Origin: VRUE01 sp963762205
GTDB taxonomy: Bacteria > Actinomycetota > Thermoleophilia > Solirubrobacterales > 70-9
DNA length: 64,000 bases
Assembly: GCA_963762205.1 (NCBI GenBank)
Contig: CAVXJZ010000006.1
Coordinates: 340,898 to 404,897, forward strand
Direction of reading: 5' to 3'
Positions 59,889 through 64,000 of the stretch are shown in pieces. A program made the translations under genes and the position numbers. The stretch's first letter is position 1. Each line of letters opens with the position of its first letter. The notes beneath the pieces are model-generated. The model saw only the letters and a list, made by a program, of their open reading frames with translations, ran no database searches and was not told where the DNA came from.

Positions 59889-60179
59889 TTAGAGGCGCGC
59901 CGTCGCAGCCTCAGATGTCCGAGCGTCGTGAAAGGCGATGATGACGACCCGGTCCTCAGTCTCGACGTACATGTAGACGACGATCAGCCAGCCCCACGGA
60001 CCGATCAGCGCTCGACAATCCCGCCAGACACCGGAGAGTTGCTTGCCGGCCCGCGGAAACTCCTCAAGCGTGAACAGCGAGCTCGATATCCGCTCCCGCG
60101 TGTCACCCGGAAGTTTGCGGGTTTCGATCAGCCCACGAAGCTCGTCGCGCGCCTGGCGCGTGACCTCGATCGTCGGCAT
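59889..60179 (-). CDS. RelE/ParE-family toxin
   Basis: 96 aa, small alpha/beta toxin fold (ARDELRGLIETRKL, then LSGVWRDCRALIGPWGWLIVVYMY and VVIIAFHDAR). RelE types cut mRNA on the ribosome and ParE types poison gyrase; the sequence does not decide which. ATG lies 3 nt after the stop of the antitoxin gene. Confidence 0.82.
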   Translation of the reverse strand: MPTIEVTRQARDELRGLIETRKLPGDTRERISSSLFTLEEFPRAGKQLSGVWRDCRALIGPWGWLIVVYMYVETEDRVVIIAFHDARTSEAATARL

Positions 60180-60182
60180 CGA

Positions 60183-60440
60183 CTACAGCTCGGAGAGCGG
60201 CACCGTCTCGCCGCGCCGCGCCTGCTCGATCGACTCCTGCGCCCGCTCCCAAGCGCCAGGAATCCCGTCGAGGATCTCGGTGATCCGCGCAGCCTCGGGG
60301 TCGGCTTCGTCGAGCGCGCTGGAGAGAAGTGAGCGAGCCAGAGTTCCCTCCTGGACGTGGGTGCGCTCCGCCAGACTTGCCAACTTCCGCGCGTAATCCG
60401 GCTCGAGAGTGACATTGATGCGGCGATTCCGCTCAGCCAT
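60183..60440 (-). CDS. Ribbon-helix-helix-type antitoxin
   Basis: 85 aa. NRRINVTLEPDYARKLASLAERTHVQEGTLARSLL (as ribbon RINVTLEPDYARKL plus two helices) is the CopG/RHH DNA-binding pattern; the tail (about 50-85) would wrap the toxin. It should bind its own promoter. ATG 60440 follows TACCCT (60447-60452, complement) by 6 nt. Confidence 0.8.
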   Translation of the reverse strand: MAERNRRINVTLEPDYARKLASLAERTHVQEGTLARSLLSSALDEADPEAARITEILDGIPGAWERAQESIEQARRGETVPLSEL

Positions 60441-60763
60441 CGCCCTAGGGTACACACAAGGGCACATGGCGTACGTCAAACTTGGGACAGCGTTGCGAAG
60501 GCTCAGCGGTGAGAAGCCACTCGTCGAGCAACTCAGCGACGCGCTCGGTGCCGTCGCCCTCGGCGCGGATCGCCTCTCCCAGAGCCGGGCCCCGTAACTC
60601 CCCAGAACGGCTGGTCGGCCCATACCGCCGCTGGGACAGCAGGCGAGAGCGGGCAGCGATGCAAGAGTTCCGTGCCCGGGCAAGAAGCCAGTAAGGGCGG
60701 AGCTGCGTAGCGCAGACTGCGTTTCCAGTTGGGCATGCAGTAGATCGACGATAACCTTCGCGC
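60441..60763. other. Intergenic region between antitoxin and TolB-like gene
   Basis: 323 nt. The left edge holds the antitoxin promoter (CCTAGG overlaps its -10 box) and the right edge TAACCT (60752-60757), 6 nt before ATG 60764. In between, an open stretch on the complement (about 60445-60620) reads GPALGEAIRAEGDGTERVAEL, which looks protein-like but has no recognised family or start; it may be the tail of a lost gene. Confidence 0.4.
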
Positions 60764-61672
60764 ATGCGTTGGGGTCGCCTGAGCGTGATCGCCGCCGCAG
60801 TAGTGGCGACCGCGATCGTGCTGCCCGCCAATGGCACCGCAACCTTCCGCGGCAAGCCTGGGCGGATCGCCTTCTCCTATGAGCGGTCGGCAACCGAGAC
60901 GTTCGCGGTCGAATCCATCCGACCGAACGGGAACGGCCGCAAGAAGGTCCTCGTCATCGAACCGGCTCACATTCCCACCGGTCCCGCCTACTCCCCGGAC
61001 GGCCAGGAGATCGCCTTTCAGGCCAACGGAAACCTGCAAATCATCAACGCCGACGGCAGCGGGCTGCGCACGGTGACGAGTGGCGTCTATTTCGATCGCA
61101 TTGCCTTCTCTCCGAGCGGCGATCGCCTTGTCTTCGCCAAACAGGACGGACCGGCGGCAGGCGACGTTGACATCTACACGATCCGCACCGACGGGACCGG
61201 ACTGACCAGGCTCACCGAAGCTCCGAGACAGGACAAGGAACCGACCTGGTCACCGGACGGCCGGCTGATCGCCTTCGTGAGCCACCGAACAGGCCGCGCC
61301 CACGTCTGGCTGATGCGGCCCGACGGATCACACCAGAGGATGGTTGACCCGAATAACGGGGAGCGCATGCCGGATTTCGCACCGAACGGCCATGAATTGG
61401 TCGTCAGCAAGGGCGTATCGATCATGACAATGCGCCTGGACGGCTCTCATAAGCGTTGGCTCACTGCCCGTCCCACGATTGCGCAGGACCCCGTCTATTC
61501 ACCCGACGGGCGCCAGGTCGCGGCCGTCTACTGGACCCGACGGCGACGCCACAACATCCTCGTCATGAACGCCGACGGCTCGCACAAGCGCATCATCAAG
61601 GTCCGTGTCAACGGGCGGGGCACCAGCGGCATGCGAGGGATCTCATGGCAGCCGCTCCCCACGCGGCGCTGA
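60764..61672 (+). CDS. Secreted TolB-like (PD40) propeller protein
   Basis: 302 aa. Signal peptide (LSVIAAAVVATAIVLPANGTA) and about five PD40 repeats (AYSPDGQEIAFQANG, TWSPDGRLIAFVSHR, VYSPDGRQVAAVYW). It lies with the toxin-antitoxin pair between the two tRNA-end repeats, so it may be cargo of that segment. Leaderless ATG (TAACCT at 60752-60757, 6 nt). Confidence 0.86.
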   Translation: MRWGRLSVIAAAVVATAIVLPANGTATFRGKPGRIAFSYERSATETFAVESIRPNGNGRKKVLVIEPAHIPTGPAYSPDGQEIAFQANGNLQIINADGSGLRTVTSGVYFDRIAFSPSGDRLVFAKQDGPAAGDVDIYTIRTDGTGLTRLTEAPRQDKEPTWSPDGRLIAFVSHRTGRAHVWLMRPDGSHQRMVDPNNGERMPDFAPNGHELVVSKGVSIMTMRLDGSHKRWLTARPTIAQDPVYSPDGRQVAAVYWTRRRRHNILVMNADGSHKRIIKVRVNGRGTSGMRGISWQPLPTRR

Positions 61673-61783
61673 GCTAATTCCGGTGCGTGAGACTCCGCTC
61701 CGATCTCATCAGTTGACGACGTCGCGACAGAGCCTCTCGAGCTCGGTCTGCGAGTCCCTTTAGCCGACCCGATCCACGAAAAA

Positions 61784-61806
61784 GGCCCCATTTCCGGGGC
61801 CCTTTC
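61784..61806. terminator. Hairpin terminator beside the second tRNA-like end
   Basis: GGCCCC (61784-61789) and GGGGCC (61796-61801), extended by an A run on one side and CTTT on the other. On the complement it stands 5 nt after the degenerate tRNA end, the same arrangement as at 59807-59839. Confidence 0.65.
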
Positions 61807-61810
61807 CTAT

Positions 61811-61828
61811 AGCGGGGGCCCGATTCGT
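61811..61828 (-). repeat. Degenerate copy of the tRNA-Met 3' end
   Basis: TAGCGGGGGCCCGATTCG matches 59839-59856 at 16 of 18 positions, in the same orientation. It covers the end of the T-loop and acceptor strand only. With the fragment at 59839-59880 it brackets about 2 kb as direct repeats. Confidence 0.55.
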
Positions 61829-61904
61829 CTCTCGCTACCACCCGCGGATAGTCGAAATGGTCAGGTTGAGCCAGTCGGCTTGACCGATACCGGGCCTTCC
61901 CGGG

Positions 61905-62873
61905 TCAGAGCTGGTCTCCGGCCCGGGTCGGCGTCTCGCCGATGGCTAGGGGTGGCCGCCCCCGAACGTGCTTCGCGTACCAGCGGCGACCGAGGATGCG
62001 TTGAGTGTTCCAGGCAATGGCGGACATTGATCCCCGCCGATGAAGCCAGAAGCGTTCCGGGACCGGCTCGTCCGGGGCGACGCGGTGCGGATCGACGTCG
62101 GCGATGACGAACCCGGAGCCTTCATCCCCACGGCGCCGCACGAGGACCCGGCCGTGGGCGTCCGCGATCTGAGCGCCGCCCTGGAAATTGCCCCGGTAAC
62201 GGAGAAGCGGGAGCTCCGGCATCGGGCACGAGAACCGGCCGCATATCGCCGCGTGGACGACCGGCGCGCCGACGTAGCGGCCGAACACGGCCGGCGCCCG
62301 TGCGGCCGTGGCGGCGTTCGCGGCCTCCGCACGACGCGTGTAGGCCTTCGGCGGCCAGGGGGGAACGCTCCACCAGTTCGAGCCTCCGATCACCAGATCG
62401 ACACCCCCTCGCAGCCGTCGCGCCGTGGCGCTGCGCATGAACTCCCAGCAGAGCGCCGCGCCGACGGTCAGCTCGCCGGCCTCGATCATCCCCTCGTCCT
62501 CGCCGCCTACGTACAGCGCGTTCTCCCACATCGTCGGCAGGTCCTTGTCGTGGCGGCCGAGCAAGCCGTCGGGGCCTGCCAGCAGAAACGCGTTGCGGAC
62601 CTCCCCGTCTGCATCCCGGCAGAGGAACGACCCGCCGATCAAGACCTCCTCCGCGGCGGCCACTCCGAGCAGCATTTCGGCCGCGGCGCCCTCCGGCGCC
62701 AGAGCCGCCTCGGCGAGCTCGGGGAGAAACGCGGCTCCCGTCGTGAAGAACTCGGGCAGCGCGATCGCTTCCGCGCCCGCGGCGGCCGCCTCCCTCGCCA
62801 ACACCTCGCAGGCGCCGAGATTGGCGCGAACGTCGGCGAGCGACACGTCCAGCTGGACGGCTGCGACTCGCAT
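61905..62873 (-). CDS. Carbon-nitrogen hydrolase (nitrilase superfamily)
   Basis: 322 aa. The catalytic triad is visible: Glu41 in ALPEFFTTG, Lys in GRHDKDLPTMW and Cys in GAALCWEFMRS. It hydrolyses an amide or nitrile; the branch (amidase, N-carbamoylase or nitrilase) is unclear. ATG 62873 follows TAGGAT (62880-62885, complement) by 6 nt. Confidence 0.85.
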   Translation of the reverse strand: MRVAAVQLDVSLADVRANLGACEVLAREAAAAGAEAIALPEFFTTGAAFLPELAEAALAPEGAAAEMLLGVAAAEEVLIGGSFLCRDADGEVRNAFLLAGPDGLLGRHDKDLPTMWENALYVGGEDEGMIEAGELTVGAALCWEFMRSATARRLRGGVDLVIGGSNWWSVPPWPPKAYTRRAEAANAATAARAPAVFGRYVGAPVVHAAICGRFSCPMPELPLLRYRGNFQGGAQIADAHGRVLVRRRGDEGSGFVIADVDPHRVAPDEPVPERFWLHRRGSMSAIAWNTQRILGRRWYAKHVRGRPPLAIGETPTRAGDQL

Positions 62874-62965
62874 GCCTCGATCCTAGCCTCGCTGGCGAAA
62901 TGACAGCCGGTGGCCGATCGCATACGGTTGATGGGTGGGACCGCTCACCGTTTGGGAGGTCACCC

Positions 62966-63415
62966 GTGACAAGAATCCACGTCTCAGAAGACCGAAAGAT
63001 CGGGGCGCCCGCCGAGGCCGTCTACTCCTACATCGCCGATCACGAGCAGCACCAGAGGTTCCTGCCGCCGGCCTTCTCGGAGTTCAAGATCGAGTCGGGC
63101 GGCGTCGGCGCCGGCACGGTGACCACCTTCAAGGTGAAGGCGGGCGCAGACACCCGCGCCTTCCGGATGCGAGTCGAGGAGCCCGAGCCCGGCCGTGTCC
63201 TCACCGAGTCGGACATGAGGACCGCCCTCGTCACCACGTGGACGGTCACACCCGAGGGCGGCGCCTGCAGAGTGGAGATCTCCACGAGGTGGGAGGCCGA
63301 CGGCGTCGTCGGCTTCTTCGAACGCCTCATCGCGCCACGCCCCATGCGCCGCATCTACGCCGAAGAGCTGCAGTTGCTCGACGCCTACGCGCGCGAGCGC
63401 GAGCAGAGCGCCTAG
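62966..63415 (+). CDS. SRPBCC (START-like) domain protein
   Basis: 149 aa. EDRKIGAPAEAVYSYIADHEQHQRF is the usual opening of the polyketide-cyclase/dehydrase-type helix-grip fold, and the long C-terminal helix (YAEELQLLDAYAREREQ) closes the pocket. It binds a small lipid-like ligand; function unknown. GTG 62966 has GGGAGGT about 8 nt upstream. Confidence 0.83.
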   Translation: MTRIHVSEDRKIGAPAEAVYSYIADHEQHQRFLPPAFSEFKIESGGVGAGTVTTFKVKAGADTRAFRMRVEEPEPGRVLTESDMRTALVTTWTVTPEGGACRVEISTRWEADGVVGFFERLIAPRPMRRIYAEELQLLDAYAREREQSA

Positions 63416-63488
63416 GACACCATCAGCTGCTGCGGCGGGAGCTCCTGATGCCGGCTTCGCCGTTTTCTGCCCGGCGAGAACGGGGGAG

Positions 63489-63578
63489 AAACTATGTAAT
63501 CGACCCATAAACTACCTAAGAACTACGCAAAACGGCGGTAAAGGCAGTAAGATATAGCAGTTCTTACATAGTTTATGG
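63489..63578. promoter_or_regulatory. AT-rich long inverted repeat before the Fic gene
   Basis: CCATAAACTACCTAAGAACT (63505-63524) is matched at 18 of 20 positions by the complement of 63559-63578; the arms are 34 nt apart. A third partial copy, AAACTATGTAA (63489-63499), stands just outside. The right arm ends 13 nt before ATG 63592 and contains TATGGT, a candidate -10. It is likely an operator array for autoregulation. Confidence 0.6.
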
Positions 63579-63591
63579 TGCCCTTACCCAG

Positions 63592-64000
63592 ATGAGAAGC
63601 TTCCAGGATCCAGAGCGGACGTTCGCTGGCCAACCGGCCTCTCTCGGTGTGCTGCTACAGCGCGTCGACGTCGGTCGCGGCCATCAGGGGCTCTACGAGA
63701 ACCAGCTCCCGCAGCTGCTGCAGCGGCTCGCGCAGCAGACCAAGGTGGAATCAATCAAGGCCTCGAACGCGATCGAGGGCGTCGAGGTCGACCCCGCCCG
63801 GGCCGACGCCCTGGCCAGTGACCACCCGCCGCGCTTCCGCAATCGCAGCGAGAAAGAGTTCGCGGGCTACGCGGACGCCCTCGATGGCCTGATGCGCGAG
63901 CCGAGCCTCGAGCCCCTGACGGTGGCGCGCCTGCTCGAGTTTCATCGCAAGATGCTGGCGCACACCGACGGGCGCGGCGGCTACCTAAAGCAGGAGGACA
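63592..64000 (+). CDS. Fic-family protein, N-terminal part (runs off the window)
   Basis: 136 residues visible. KVESIKASNAIEGVEV contains the SxxxEG inhibitory motif (Ser58-Gly63) placed N-terminal to the Fic core, the class II layout in which an internal helix blocks the active site. FAGYADALDGLM and LLEFHRKMLAH begin the core; the HPFxxGNGR active site lies beyond position 64000. Fic enzymes transfer AMP (or similar) to target proteins. Many class II members end in a winged helix that binds the upstream repeat, which would fit the inverted repeat here. Confidence 0.85.
   Translation, partial: MRSFQDPERTFAGQPASLGVLLQRVDVGRGHQGLYENQLPQLLQRLAQQTKVESIKASNAIEGVEVDPARADALASDHPPRFRNRSEKEFAGYADALDGLMREPSLEPLTVARLLEFHRKMLAHTDGRGGYLKQED

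Overview
The window comes from a GC-rich (about 70%) actinobacterial chromosome. The gene mix points to the Thermoleophilia/Solirubrobacterales: secreted NHL and TolB-like beta-propellers, cupredoxins, a two-subunit 2-oxoacid:ferredoxin oxidoreductase, a coenzyme F420-type (Ddn) protein and a dispersed set of lipid and CoA enzymes. The lineage is an inference from gene content; no rRNA gene is present. About 24 genes carry a TANNNT -10 box only 6-9 nt before the start codon, so leaderless transcription seems to be the default here. Genes with a clear Shine-Dalgarno sequence are the minority.

Layout. 1-8.7 kb: acetyl-CoA synthetase (partial), NlpC/P60 peptidase, SHOCT membrane protein, cupredoxin, TrmH-type methyltransferase, glyoxalase, class A PBP, and a fatty-acyl reductase/SDR pair. 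8.7-15.1 kb: PII-Amt ammonium pair with a Glu in place of the first pore His, an ECF42-type sigma factor with its DGPF partner, an ABC exporter, and a secreted propeller gene broken by four single-base indels. 15.1-19.3 kb: 5'-3' exonuclease, beta-carbonic anhydrase, KorAB. 19.4-23.2 kb: a tightly overlapping operon of a DUF3307 membrane protein, a CHASE2 class III nucleotide cyclase and an MFS transporter fused to a cyclic-nucleotide-binding domain. This is the best candidate for an undescribed system, and a second MFS-cNMP protein lies at 37.5-39.2 kb.

23.2-45.7 kb: lipoprotein cupredoxin, SpoIIE-type phosphatase, YihY protein, acyl-CoA carboxyltransferase and crotonase read from one divergent promoter, DUF2855 protein, SDR, desaturase, an aldehyde dehydrogenase remnant, APC permease, MMPL exporter with ArsR, TetR with cupin, DEAD-box helicase, NHL protein, hydrolase-cyclase fusion, Ddn-type protein and methyltransferase. 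45.7-50.8 kb: L,D-transpeptidase, a collagen-like protein with a Bacillus-type C-terminal domain, and a delta-9 desaturase divergent from a PucR regulator.

51-64 kb is the most accessory part. It holds a DUF4238 orphan, two head-to-head genes (moeA and an HTH regulator) both cut off at the same point near 53.64 kb, a hemerythrin protein, two TolB-like propellers, nitronate monooxygenase and a flavoprotein. A 2-kb segment with a toxin-antitoxin pair follows, bounded by the 3' half of a tRNA-Met gene and a degenerate copy of the same tRNA end. The window closes with a nitrilase-family hydrolase, an SRPBCC protein and the start of a Fic gene preceded by a long AT-rich inverted repeat.
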